A stretch of DNA of 64,000 nucleotides, taken from NCBI RefSeq assembly GCF_030445035.2, contig NC_080683.1:87691675-87755674 (forward strand), read 5' to 3'. How positions within the stretch are numbered: the stretch's first letter is position 1; each line of letters begins with the position of its first letter. Origin of the DNA: Dasypus novemcinctus. Lineage: Eukaryota > Chordata > Mammalia > Cingulata > Dasypodidae. A program made the position numbers and the translations under genes. The notes beneath the pieces were generated by a model that was given only the letters and a program-made list of their open reading frames with translations, was not told the DNA's origin and ran no database searches. Below are positions 34,759-45,444 of this stretch, in pieces.

Positions 34759-35202
34759 AAGGTCAATTTCTTGGCAGCAGACTTGACCCAGTGGTTGGGC
34801 GTCCGTCTACCACATGGGAGGTCCGCAGTTCAAACCCTGGGCCTCCTTGACCCGTGTGGAGCTGGCCCATGCACAGCGCTGATGCACGCAAGGCGTGCCC
34901 TGCCACGCAGGGTGTCCCCCGCGTAGGGGAGCCCCACGCTCAAGGAGTGCAACCCGTTAAGGAGAGCCACCCAACGCGAAAGAAAGTGCAGCCTGCCCAG
35001 GAATGGTGCTGCACACCTGGAGAGCTGCCGCAGCAAGATGACGCAACAAAAAAAAACCACACAGATTCCCCTGCCGCTGACAACAACAGAAGCGGAGAAA
35101 GAAGATTCAGCAAATAGACACAGAGAACAGATAACTGGGCAGAGGGGGAGGGGAGAGAAATAAATAAATAAATAAATCTTTTTTTAAAAAAGGTCAATTT
35201 CT
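34759..35202 (+). mobile_element. full-length DAS-III SINE with perfect 13-bp TSD
   Basis: The tRNA-like head begins GCAGACTTGACCCAGTGG and carries a B-box-like AGTTCAAACCCTG at about 34827. The body follows, then a tail of (TAAA)n and A residues. The TSD AAGGTCAATTTCT is identical at 34759-34771 and 35190-35202, so this is a relatively recent insertion. Confidence 0.95.
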
Positions 35203-35524
35203 AAAACAAAATTAATATTTGACCAGTCAAAAATTTCTCAGGTATTTTGGGATGAAATGATGACTGATGGAAAATCACTCCTAGGAAGAATTACCTCTTT
35301 TAGAGGGGTTTTTGTCAATCCATTCTTTGGGCCAGGGCCTTTCTCTGCTCCCTTGAGTCCTTTCATTCTTGCCTTTCTCATATTCCCCCCCCATCATTTC
35401 TGATCCCACAGATTTTTCCAAAAGTACACCCTTCGTTTTTCCTGTAGTAGCAGGGAAAGCAGCCCTACTTGGGTAGGAAACAGCGCTAGATACTGTCAGT
35501 GCGTATAGGTCATTTATTGAATGG

Positions 35525-35762
35525 CGTTATAGTATACTGGGTAAGGGTTTAGGCTCTGCAGCCCAATTTCCCTACTTATCTGTTGTGTTACTTTGGCCAA
35601 ATTACTTTCTGTGCCTCAGTTTTCCCATCTCTAATGAAAGATCGTAATACTAGTACCTAAACCTCATACTGTTGTAAGGATTGAATTATATACAATAAGT
35701 GAGTTAATCCATGTACATTTCTTAGAACTGGTAAGCACTCAATAACTGTCAGCTATTATTCA
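35525..35762 (+). repeat. MIR SINE, nearly full length
   Basis: It runs from 'ttatagtatactgggtaagg' through 'ctgtgcctcagttttccca' to 'taagcactcaataactgtc', covering the tRNA-related head and core of MIR. Confidence 0.8.
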
Positions 35763-36188
35763 TGATTTAGAGGCAGTTTATATAGTTTCCTAAAATATTC
35801 TTATTCATTAACAGGAAGAGTAATGATGAAAGCTAGGAGTATTAACATTCCAGTGTAGGTAAAAACTATACTTTTAGAATTATAAAAAACCTAAATAATT
35901 ATTTAGGGTATTGGTTTTTAACCATTAAATGCATCAGAATCACTTATAGGGATTTGAAAAGTAGTTACCAAGGCTCTCACATCTCAAAACTACCAAATCA
36001 AAATGTCCACCAGCAATTCTCACGCAGTCTTCCTGTCAAGAACTTTTGAAATGAGTCAAGTCTTTAGATCTTATGATGAGACTTAGAGTAAATGACTTGC
36101 TGAAGACCCCAATGGTGAGTGAAATCCAATTCACCTAGCTCCTTGGTAAGCGATCATCTTATTCTTTTTTGGTACCAAAAAAATAAAC

Positions 36189-36598
36189 TTAAAAGTTTTG
36201 GCAAGCAGATGTGGCTCAAGTTATCGAGTTTCTGCCTACCATATGGAGGACCTGGGGTCAATCTGTGGGGCCTCCTCATGAAAAAGAAGAGAAAGCTTGT
36301 CCGTGCAGCAAGCCAGTGCACATGCAAGTGCCTGCGTGGTAAGCCAGTGCACCCACGCAAGTGAGTCACGCAGCAAGATGATGACACATCAAAAGAGAGG
36401 CAAGGGGAGAGGCAAGGTGAAGCACAGCAGAAACCAGGAACTGAGGTGGCGCAGTTGACAGGGACCCTGTCTCCCCATCAGGTCTCCAGGATCAAATCCC
36501 AGTGAATCCTAGAGGAGAGAAAATGAGACACAGACAGCAAAAACAGCAGGGTGGAAGGAGCGGAAGGGGGAAAATAAATATATTTTTTTAAAAGTTTT
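36189..36598 (+). mobile_element. DAS SINE (older subtype) with perfect 11-bp TSD
   Basis: The head 'ggcaagcagatgtggctcaag' is followed by a body with two head-like modules (the second near 36445, 'tgaggtggcgcagttgac') and a tail of TAAATA. The TSD TTAAAAGTTTT is identical at 36189-36199 and 36588-36598. Confidence 0.9.
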
Positions 36599-36599
36599 A

Positions 36600-37500
36600 A
36601 AAACTTTTAAAGAAACTAATATAAAGAGTTTATCCTCAATAATGTTAGGAAGAATAATACAGGCTTTAAAACTGTACTTTATCATTTAATTCAAAGGAAA
36701 GATTTATTTTAGAGTTCATGCTGAGGACTCTTGCATATTTACAATAGGATTTAAAGTGAATTTTGCTTTGTTTTTCATGTGGACATTAGTCTTTGCCACA
36801 ATGCTTGGTGCTAATTAGTATAGTGAAACACAGTGTGTGGCAGAGTGTTGCTCAGCCTCACAGGTAGACAAGCAGACAAATGCTTTATAGGGCAAGGTAG
36901 CTGTAGGGATAAAGCTTTTTAGAGCTTTCAATAATAAAATATATACTTCTTATATTCAGGATTTATAAAAAGTTTTTAAGGTTTTTTTTTAACTATTGTA
37001 AAATAATCCTAGAATTTTCGTATGAAAAGTTAATTTAGAAAAATCAGTGGCAATTAGTTACAGTGTTCTTGTAGCTTTACTGGTGGATAGATTAAAATTC
37101 TTAAAAAATTAGCAAAAAAATTCTAAGTTTTTGCATTTGGTATTGGGTGTTCAGATACTGTCTCTTTTAAAATATTTTTTTCTTTGTCCATAATATCAAG
37201 GAATCAAAAAAATACTTTAGAACTTAAATGTGAACATGTGCAAATGAGTAAAACAAATTAAGGTGATAGAGAGGAAGCAATTAAATGAGCTCAAATCTGT
37301 TTCTCAAAGCCAGGTATTTTTGATTTTTCTATATTTGCTATTTTAATTTTTAAAAATTTTCATGCGTATGTTTCTTTGCTAGAAGTGATAAGTGGCTGCC
37401 AAAGCTGCTTCTAGATCTTTACCAATATCATTTTACCAATAAACCACTCACTGGTTGATAAATGCTATCAATGGGTCCCTAAGGAAGTTCACTGTCCCAG
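36600..37500. other. intergenic sequence, no gene seen
   Basis: AT-rich sequence with no exon, RNA gene or clear repeat recognised. Confidence 0.4.
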
Positions 37501-37514
37501 ATTGCTGTCAATCT

Positions 37515-37628
37515 ATTATTTTGTTTTGTTTTGTTTTGTTATGTTTTTAGAAGGAATGGGGGATTGACCCTGGAACGTCGTACGTGGGAGACAGGCCTTC
37601 AACTACTGAACTACATCTGCTCCCCAAA
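37515..37628 (-). mobile_element. short DAS-I-type SINE
   Basis: A reversed (AAAAC)n tail (37515-37541) is followed by the antisense head 'gggggattgaccctgg ... ctgaactacatctgctcccc'. It is a monomeric tRNA-like unit of about 80 bp plus tail. Confidence 0.8.
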
Positions 37629-37629
37629 C

Positions 37630-38200
37630 CATTAATGCAGTGGTGGGATTAAACTACTGTTTCTACTGTGTCTCTGCCTGATTACATACCCTTCATCTCA
37701 GGTTCTGTCTTTGGCCCTTTTGACTTGGTGCTTGTATTTGGCTTCCTGTTATTTTACTTAACCTGCTGATCTTTGACTTAGAATCACCCTCTGGTTCCAA
37801 GCTACTATTATGCCCCCTGATTTCAACAGTTCAGGAATGCCTGGCATAGCCACAGGCTGGCCACCCCAAGCGGACCAGCCCAAACACTAGCCCCACATTA
37901 TGAATACCCCTATATTCATCTGTTCAACATATTTTACTCATCACCCACTATGTGTAAGGCACTAGAGTAGTTTCTGAGGAGTAGAAAAGATGGATAAACT
38001 ACAGAAAGTGTTCAACTCTTATGAAGTTATGTATATAAACAGGGTAACAATAAATTCTTCAAGGAGAAAAATTAACTAGGGAGTTAAGGAGTACCTGGGT
38101 GGTGGGAGTTAGGGTAGGAACATAACTAGTCAGAACCTGGGATGCTGGACATCTTAACTAGACTTTGAAAGGGGTGGTAGAGTAGATATCATGGCAGAAG
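37630..38200. other. intergenic and ancient-repeat sequence, no gene seen
   Basis: From about 37930 the text ('cccactatgtgtaaggcac') resembles the same old repeat as 16740-17425. No exon was recognised. Confidence 0.4.
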
Positions 38201-38210
38201 GACATTTCAA

Positions 38211-38280
38211 AAAGTGTAACCAGCTTTACAGCATTGGTGGTATAGTGGTGAGCATAGCTGCCTTCCAGAAAGTATAACCA
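38211..38280 (+). mobile_element. 5' half of tRNA-Gly(TCC) inserted with a TSD
   Basis: The 37 nt at 38231-38267 match the first 37 bases of mammalian tRNA-Gly-TCC as I recall it, with one change (G3 to A). They cover the D arm (GGTATAGTGGTGAGCA) and end just after the anticodon (CTTCCA). The 3' half and CCA are absent and there is no A tail. AAAGTGTAACCA (38211-38222) and AAAGTATAACCA (38269-38280) flank the region as a 12-bp repeat with one mismatch; 8 bases (38223-38230) lie between the left copy and the tRNA. It looks like a tailless tRNA-half retropseudogene and is not a functional tRNA gene. Confidence 0.75.
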
Positions 38281-38959
38281 AGAAGAACAGGAGAAAATTG
38301 GTTGGCGGTGTGAGGAATGGAGGAATGCCTAAGAAAATTGGTTGGAACCAGTTTATAAAAGGCTTTGTATACTAAGGAGTTTAGGGATGTAAGCAGGTAT
38401 TGGGGAGTCAGAATGTTTTGAGCAGGAAATGAGTAGGAGATGCAAACAGTTATCTAAGTAGAGAGGGACTGTGGAAGAAGGTTTCATTAAGTGTTGTGCT
38501 GAGTGCTGGGGATACGAGGAGGAATATTGCCCTGAGAGAGTTTTCAGTCTAGTGATAGACATTTCTCTTTCTTTCAACCTAGAGGGGTCTCTATTCAAAA
38601 TTTTGGGACTCCACTTCTGGCCCCTGTCAAGTTATTGAGGGATTAGGTCCTTGTCTAAGACTACTTTTCCATTTTATGAGTCTGCCAAGGCAAAAGTATC
38701 CCAACCTCTTGTGCATAAAGAAAAGCTAGGTACCTTAAAATAAAATAAAGCAGAAATACTACACCAGATAAGGCAAAGAAGAAGATGACGCGTTTTAAAG
38801 AGATAACTGAACATGATATGGAGAAAGAATTGGAGGTTAGATTATGGGGAAGAAAACCAGTTGAGGCTATTGTAATAATCCATCTGCTTGTTTTTAAGGA
38901 CCTAAACTAAGAAGGTGTGAAAAGAAGAAAAGTCTTTGGTGGCTACTCCCACTATAATC

Positions 38960-40295
38960 CTTTCTGTCATGCTTTAGTAAAGTGAGGAATGGGCAGATGA
39001 CTCTCATTTGGAATTGAATGTTGAACAGAGGGACTCAACATAAGTTGATGCCTAAGAGTTACGTAACTCCTGGGAGCCTCCTTGTTGCTCAAATATGACC
39101 TCTCTCTAAGCTGAACCCAGCATATAAATACATTACCTTTCACCCAGCATGGGACATGACCCCCAGGGATGAGCCTCCATGACACTGAGAAACTACTACC
39201 AAGCACCAACTAACAGTGCAATTGGAAAAAGACCTTGACCAAAAGGGGGGAAAGGTAAAAACAAATGAGTTTATGTGGCTAAGAGACTTCAAAGTGAGTC
39301 TGGAGGTCATTCCAGAGGTTACACTTATGCACATCTCAGCAGGATCTCATTGACTGCCAAAGTAGATACTACCCCAAATAGTAGGGCTCCTGAGGGCTCT
39401 GGAGACATCCAGACACCATAGTCAGGGCAGTTAACTCAGGAGTTTGGTGCCTTGCCAGGGGGCCTTTGGAATTTATGCTACCCAGGATGACAGAGTTGGA
39501 TTCAGTTGTGGTTTCCCTATACATGGCTGTTCTGTTCTGTGTGAACTTATAGTTAAACTTATAGTTAATAAGCAATAGATGTATGTCCAAGAGACTTAAA
39601 TCTTTGGGCTGTCCATGTGCCAGCTGGGCCCCGAATCTCAACAGAGTTGCAACACCTCCTCTCCAGTTCATTAGTCTCACCCAGGACAACTAACAAGGAG
39701 GTGATGGATGGACAGTCACCATACCAAGGAACCAAGAGAGTCTACCATTGCAAGCAAGAGAGTCCCATCCATTAGTCCTATGGAATCAAAGCCCCCTCTC
39801 ATTTGGAAGCAGAGTGGACATCGCCATCCCAGAATCCTCAGGATTGGAGAATGAACTGTGGTCTAACGTAGACTTAGAAGTATTCTACTATAGACTTATT
39901 GTGATCCTAACAATGGAAGAAATTTTATCACTGATACGGAGGCAATGGCCACTGGAGGTTCTGAGGGCAGGAAAAGGGAAAAACACATAATACAGGGGCA
40001 TTTTCAGGACTTGGGAATTGTCCTGAATGACATTGCAACAACAGATACAGGCCATTATATATCTTCCCATAACCTACAGAATTGGGTGGAGGAGAGTGTC
40101 AAGTACAATGTAAACTTTAATCCATGCTTAGTGGCAATGCTCCAAAATGTGTTCATCAATTGCAATGAATGTACCACACTGATGAAGGATGTTGTTAATG
40201 TGGGAAAATGTGGGAGGTGTGGGGGAGTGGGGCATGTAGGAATCCCCTATATTTTTTATGTAACAATAATGTAAATGAAGTACCTTAAAAAAAAA
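38960..40295 (+). mobile_element. long xenarthran-type retroelement, probably LINE 3' region
   Basis: About 1.3 kb of non-coding, GC-moderate sequence with broken frames ends in 'atgtaccacactgatgaagg', a G-rich patch, 'aatcccctatattttttatg' and an A run (40287-40296). The end is shared with at least four other loci in the window. I infer the 3' UTR of a lineage-specific LINE; an LTR-like origin is not excluded because no ORF2 text was recognised. Confidence 0.5.
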
Positions 40296-40296
40296 A

Positions 40297-40605
40297 GTAC
40301 AATATGGTGGCATTTTTGGGACATTGGAATTGTCCTGAATGATGTTGCAGTGACAGATACAAACCATTATGTATCTTGTCATAACTTACAGAAATGTATG
40401 GGAGAGAGTTTAAACTATAATGTAAACTACAATCCACACTCTGTGGCAATGCTCCAAAATGTGTTCATCAATTGTAAAAAATGTACCACACTAATGAAGG
40501 ATGTTGTTAATGAGGGAAAGTGTGGGAGGGGCAGGGAATGGGGCATATGGGAACCTTCTACATTTTTTATGTAATTTAAGTATCTTTAATAATAAAAGAA
40601 CATAA
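40297..40605 (+). mobile_element. second adjacent copy of the same 3' end
   Basis: The region from 'gtacaatatggtggcattttt' to 'taatttaagtatctttaataataaaag' aligns with 39983-40286 throughout (for example 'ggcaatgctccaaaatgtg' in both) at roughly 85% by eye. It is either a tandem duplication or a second 5'-truncated insertion at the A tail of the first. Confidence 0.7.
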
Positions 40606-40893
40606 GTTTAATCAGTTTACTTCTTCAGGCTACAGGCAGTGCTCCTACTGTCAAATAGTCTCTTCTCTGGTTCCTTTATTTTTTGGAGCATGGTTCTGCA
40701 GCTTTCACACTGATTCTGTGAGCTCCCTGATAAATTCCTTTTTTTTTCCCTTTAGTTAGCCCAAATTGGTTCCCAGGGCTTACAATAAAAATTTTTTTAA
40801 AATCCCTTGTTGACACTATTATGTGATATTTGAGGCACCTGTAGATAACCAATAAAGGTAAAGACTGTTATTTGGCGATAAGAAACTAGAGGA

Positions 40894-41066
40894 GTGAGTC
40901 TCAAATTGTGATCCCTGGTACAGCATCGGCATCATCTGTTAGAAATCCAATTGCTCAGGCCCCACCCCAGACTTAGGGACTATGAAACTCTAGGAGTAGG
41001 GTCCCAGCAATCTAAATTTTAACAAGCCCTCCAGGTGATTTTGATGCATGCTAAGGTTTAAGAAAC
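40894..41066. mobile_element. hAT-Charlie MER5A-type MITE
   Basis: The text 'ctcaggccccaccccagac', 'ccagcaatctaaattttaac' and 'aagccctccaggtgatttt' matches the MER5A family as I recall it, antisense to the usual consensus. Confidence 0.7.
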
Positions 41067-41483
41067 AACTAAACTGGTGCTTAAATGGGAGATTGGAGGT
41101 GGAGATAAAGATTTGTGGGGCAGAGATACAATGGTTCCTGTTGGAGAAATGAATAAACTCAGAAGAATGGAAGAGGGAAGATAAGCACTGATATAGGTGG
41201 AACCATCAAAGAAATAGAGACTAGGCAGTCGAGTCAAGGAGGGAGAAATCTAACAGACACTGAAGTGATCTGCAGTGTCAGGTGCTGTACGAGGCCAAAG
41301 TGGATGAGGACAAGGCCAAAACTATATGATTGACAATTAGGGTTTTGGTCAGTTATAAGAGAAATGTTATGGATGACAAAAAAAAAGTGATGAGGGGGTA
41401 GTAGAAGCAACAAATAGAGGATACTTTTCACAGCAGTTTGGGAGTACAAGAAAGAAGAAAGTTGGGTAAGGTCAACAATTTTT

Positions 41484-42345
41484 TCAGAGTAGATTTATCC
41501 ATTAGCTTTTGCTATATAACAAACCACTCTCAAACACAGTGGCTTAAGACAATAATTATGATTATAGCTCCCATGTCTGAGCTATAATCTGCAATTCAAC
41601 TAGGGACTTTGCTCTAGGCTGGACTTTGTTTCACTTATCTCATCCTCCCCCTGTGATGATCTGGCTTGCCTGGGCATATCCTTCTTATGGACATGGAAGA
41701 AGTGTAAGAGGACAAAAAAATACAAGGCCACTTGAGGCCTAAGCTCCAAACTGACACACTGGTATTTCTGCCTCATTCTCTCTTTTTTTTTTTTTTAAGA
41801 TTTATTTATTTATTTCCACCCGTTTCCCCCCCCCCCCTCCAGTTGTCTGCTCTCTGTGTCCATTCGCTGTGTATTCTTCTGTGACCACTTCTATCCTTAT
41901 CAGTGGCACCAGGAATCTGTGTTTCTTTTTGTTGCATCATCTTGTTGTGTCAGCTCTCCATGTGTGCGGCTCCATTCTTGGGCAGGCTACACTTTCTTTG
42001 GCATTGGGCGGCTCTCCTTATGGGGCGCACTCCTTGCACATGAGGCTCCCCTACGCGGGGGATACCCCTGTGTGGCATGGCACTCCTTGCACGCATCAGC
42101 ACTGCACACAGGCCAGCTCCACACGGGTCAAGGAGGCCCGGGGTTTGAAACCGCGGACGTCCCATGTGGTAGGCGGACGCCCTATCCATTGGGCCAGGTC
42201 TGCCTCCCATGCCTCATTTTCTTGACCAAAGGAGGTTACATGGCCATGGCCAGATCCAAGGGGTAGGACAATAGAGTTCACCTCTTTAGTGAGAGAAAAT
42301 GCAAAGTGACATGCAAAGGGCATGGATTCAGGGAGGGGTGACAGA
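41484..42345 (+). repeat. ancient mammalian interspersed element split by a DAS-III SINE
   Basis: The text 'ttttgctatataacaaacca', 'cacagtggcttaagacaata' and 'cacttgaggcctaagctcc' (41484-41768) continues at 42222-42345 with 'ttgaccaaaggaggttac' and 'gggcatggattcagggagg'. Both halves belong to one old mammalian repeat whose family name I cannot give with certainty. Confidence 0.6.
41769..42221 (-). mobile_element. DAS-III SINE with 12-bp TSD
   Basis: A reversed full-length DAS-III has its T-rich reversed tail on the left and the head 'ccatgtggtaggcggacg' on the right. The TSDs are TGCCTCATTCTC (41769-41780) and TGCCTCATTTTC (42210-42221), with one mismatch. The 136-codon frame through it is not a gene. 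Confidence 0.95.
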
Positions 42346-42478
42346 TGGTTCCATTAATAGAATCTGCAACAGTAGGGATAACCGGAGTATACTGAAAGTA
42401 GAAGAGGAGGAATATAGGTCAGCCAGTTAACTTTTGAATTTTGATCAATGATTTTTTTTTTTACTGTATGTCCCATGC

Positions 42479-42868
42479 AGATAAAATACAATACATGATG
42501 CCCAGTTAAATTTGAATTTCAAATAAACAAGGAAAAATATCATAGTATAAGTACATCCAAAATACTGCATTTCAGACATTTTTATTACTTATTCTATAGT
42601 CAAGATTGTAGGGGAACTTTTGAATCAGGACTTGCCCGTGAGGAATGCTTTCTTTGCTTAAAGAAAGAATAGAGCAGTGAAAGACCATACAGTAGATGAC
42701 AGAAAATAACTTTCATGGTAAGACCTCAATAAATGTTTGCTATTTTTTTATTATTTTCAATGCTATTTAAGTATATCTATAATGCAGTATTTGGGACATA
42801 CTTACACTAAACTGTTATTCCTTGTTTATTTGAAATTCAAATTTAACCAGGCATCCTGTATTTTATCC
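42479..42868. repeat. long inverted repeat (palindromic ancient repeat opened by about 205 bp)
   Basis: The left arm 42479-42572 ('gttaaatttgaatttcaaat', 'aaacaagga') and right arm 42778-42868 are reverse complements over about 90 bp. A palindromic mammalian repeat of this text is familiar, but its arms normally meet at a short centre; here about 205 bp of other sequence lies between them. Confidence 0.6.
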
Positions 42869-43213
42869 AGTAACCATACTTCAGATGAATTTTAAATAAA
42901 TCCATGGTAAAATATTCTACAAAAGGATAGATGGGTGCATTTGGAGATTTAATCCTGGAAGGGTTTGAAATAGCTGATGTAGATGTGGGAAGGGTCAATG
43001 AAAGGATTGCTGAGCAGTAGCAAAAGTCCACTTAAAAGCAGGCAGCATGAATTTTTTGTGAACTAAATCAGTAGTAATGTTTTGCTGCTAGGAAGCAGTA
43101 TTAGTGGCAGAAGTTACTGGTGGAGGGGGCCACCTTGATTTGACTGCAGCAGGAGAGGCCTGGGCTGGTGATTCTGGGCATAGCTGAAATGACTAGAGTC
43201 TAGGCTGTGCAGG

Positions 43214-43364
43214 AAAGCAAGTGATGATGTAGAGGGTGGGGAGTGGGATATATGGGAACCTCTTCTGTTTTGTTTTTTTTATGTAACATTCCTTGTGATC
43301 TATTAACTTTAATTAAAAATAAATAAATTTTTAAAAATAAGCACTTTAAAAAAAAAGCAAGTGA
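43214..43364 (+). mobile_element. 129-bp LINE-tail insertion with perfect 11-bp TSD
   Basis: 43225-43353 carries 'gtggggagtgggatatatgg' and 'gaacctcttctg', then 'atgtaacattccttgtgatc', ending in an A-rich tail. It is flanked by AAAGCAAGTGA at 43214-43224 and 43354-43364. This is a 5'-truncated copy of the same 3' end seen at 40130-40290. Confidence 0.85.
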
Positions 43365-43514
43365 AACTAGAAAGCAAATTGGGAAAGGATGAGAGTCTGA
43401 CAATGAGTCAGAGAGACAGGCAGAAAGTTCACAGAATAGAAACTTAGAATTTACAGTCTTAGAGGAATAGTTAGCTCTGTGTGATAATGGGATTAAAAAT
43501 GGAACTAAATTAAA

Positions 43515-43725
43515 AGCAAGAGCTTTGAAGACAAGGTACCTGGGCTTGAATTGTGGTTGTATGATCTTAGTCAAGTAAGTTACGTTCCCTATGCCTCGGT
43601 TCTTTATTTGTAAAATAGGAATAATAATGGCTCTTACCTCATAATGTTATTATGAGGATTACGTGAAATAAACCATGTGAAGTATCTGAAACAGTGTGTC
43701 GATACATAGCAAGCTCTGAAAAAAT
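43515..43725 (+). repeat. MIR SINE
   Basis: The text 'cctgggcttgaattgtgg', 'ccctatgcctcggttcttta' and 'acctcataatgttattatg' is the MIR head, core and 3' part. Confidence 0.75.
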
Positions 43726-43789
43726 GTTTTTTTAAATTATTTTAAATACTATTTAAATGTATATAATCAATAATTTGACTGCCTTAGAG

Positions 43790-43925
43790 AATACTGGCAA
43801 GCATACATTGTGTATATTCCTCCTTTGGTAACAAATGCTGGTTGCTAAATACATATACATTTATCTATCTGTTGAAGTTGGAGCTCATTCAGCCTTTACC
43901 TTTAAAAGGGTTTGTTTTCTTTACT
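43790..43925 (+). repeat. unclassified repeat, copy 1 (second copy 47073-47205)
   Basis: It shares 'aatgctggttgcta', 'acatatacatttatctatct' and 'gttgaagtt' with 47073-47205 at about 85% identity by eye, same orientation. No known family was recognised. Confidence 0.6.
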
Positions 43926-44599
43926 GTTATTACAAGAAAATAATTATCATGCTCAAGTCATATCTGTCTCCTCATTTCCCCCTAGGTGACCATGCTTTGG
44001 GATTTTCATAGTGTGAGTAATTCCTATGGGTTCTGCCACCCAGCAAGTTAAAGAGGACAAGATTCCTCCCAGGGGATTATGGTTCTGGGAATGTGAGCAG
44101 CTTGTTTTCATGAGATCTGCACCTTGATCTGGCCTACGATTAGAAGCTGTGGTGGTGGTGATTGTTTTGTTATAGTTGTTGTTTCTTCCATCTTACACAG
44201 ATTTTGTAACTTATTTCTAATATAAGATTTTTAAAAAGTAAATGTTTTATGAGGAAGTGTTTCTTATACAAAGAAAAATTAAAATTATTTTAAAGTAATT
44301 ACTTGTGTCATATTTTTCTCTTTCAAAATAAATATAACTATTAAATGATGTTGTTGTCTAGAGGGAAAATGAAGACCCAAGGATATGGCTATGCTCTTAA
44401 TGTTTTAAGATAAGGTAATACCATTCACTGTTTGAATGGAGCCTTCTAAGGAATTACCACAGTGTCATACACAGACAACTTAAATGCATTCTTTATCTTT
44501 AAAAGGAAGCAGAATAGGATCATTGAGTAAATCACATGAATTCACAGGCTTTTCTGATGTAATCTTACTACACAAACACATTATTCTGTAGTCTGAAGG

Positions 44600-44705
44600 A
44601 AAAGGAACATTTGAAGCAGGGCTTGCCCTTGAAGAGATGTTTTTTTTCAAAGAGTAGTGCAGTGAAAGACCACACAGTAGCGATAACAGAAAATATCTTC
44701 CATTC
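44600..44705 (+). repeat. unclassified repeat, copy 2 (first copy 42602-42715)
   Basis: It shares 'gcagtgaaagacca', 'acagtag' and 'aacagaaaat' with 42602-42715, which lies inside the spacer of the long inverted repeat. Identity is about 75-80% by eye, same orientation. Confidence 0.5.
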
Positions 44706-44892
44706 CTTCCCCTACCTTTCAATACTTTCTCATTCTCCTTTGTTCTCTAAGGACATCTGTTGTAATGATTATTCAGTAAAACCCATAGCAGAAGGTATAT
44801 CATATTTCATTTTTAAGTTTGTCTGATATAATTATTGCTCTCTTTTATATCATGCCATTGTGGATTTTTTAAATATTTTGTTTATAAAAGAT

Positions 44893-45011
44893 ATGAAAGT
44901 ATGGGGGACCCGATGTGGCTCAGCAGTTGAGTACTGGCTTCCACATACAAGGTCCCAGGTTCAATCCCCAGCCCTGGTACCTAAAAACAAAAACAAAAAC
45001 ATGAAAGTATG
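44893..45011 (+). mobile_element. short DAS-I SINE with perfect 11-bp TSD
   Basis: A monomeric tRNA-like unit starts GGGGACCCGATGTGGCTCAG, contains GGTTCAATCCCC (B box) and ends in (AAAAAC)n. The TSD ATGAAAGTATG is identical at 44893-44903 and 45001-45011. It is 97 bp including the tail, the shortest complete DAS copy in the window. Confidence 0.95.
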
Positions 45012-45211
45012 TTCTAAAAAATTTATTATCTGACTAGATATCTAAGAGTAGATGTTTTAACTCTGAATCTAATAAAATTGTATTTTAGGAAGTCTAATAG
45101 ACTAGTTTAATGTCGATTAAACTACATCTAGATAAATATGATAAACTGAATTCATTTTAACCATTTTTCTTTTTTTACATTAATTGCAAAGGATTTTTAG
45201 ATATTTTAAAT

Positions 45212-45440
45212 AGAGGGAGCAGATGTGGCAGTGGTTGAGCACCTGCTTCCTACACAGGAGGTCCAAGTTTCGGTTCCTGGTGCCTCCTAAAAACAAATCA
45301 AAACCAAAAAATTAACAAGGAAACAAGGGGAGAAAAACAGCTCAGGGGAGCTGATGTGCTTCAGTGGTTAAGCGCCACTTCCCACATACAAGGTGCTGGA
45401 TTCAATCTGCAACCCCAGTACCTCAAAATAAATAAAATAG
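45212..45440 (+). mobile_element. two adjacent DAS-I-type units
   Basis: The first head (45212-45290, 'gggagcagatgtggcagtgg') with an A-rich tail is followed by a second head (45345-45425, 'gctgatgtgcttcagtgg') and its own tail AATAAATAAAATAG. It is a dimer or two successive insertions. Confidence 0.85.
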
Positions 45441-45444
45441 AAAA

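Noticed and set aside
34759..35202. functional tRNA gene suggested by a B-box-like GGTTCAAACC motif
   Set aside because: It is the tRNA-derived head of a DAS-III SINE; the cloverleaf is not intact and the body and tail are SINE.
41856..42266. 136-codon ORF with Cys-rich, protein-like appearance
   Set aside because: It is the translation of a reversed DAS-III SINE. Near-identical peptides recur at 48499, 51153, 58590 and 61794 because the SINE recurs.
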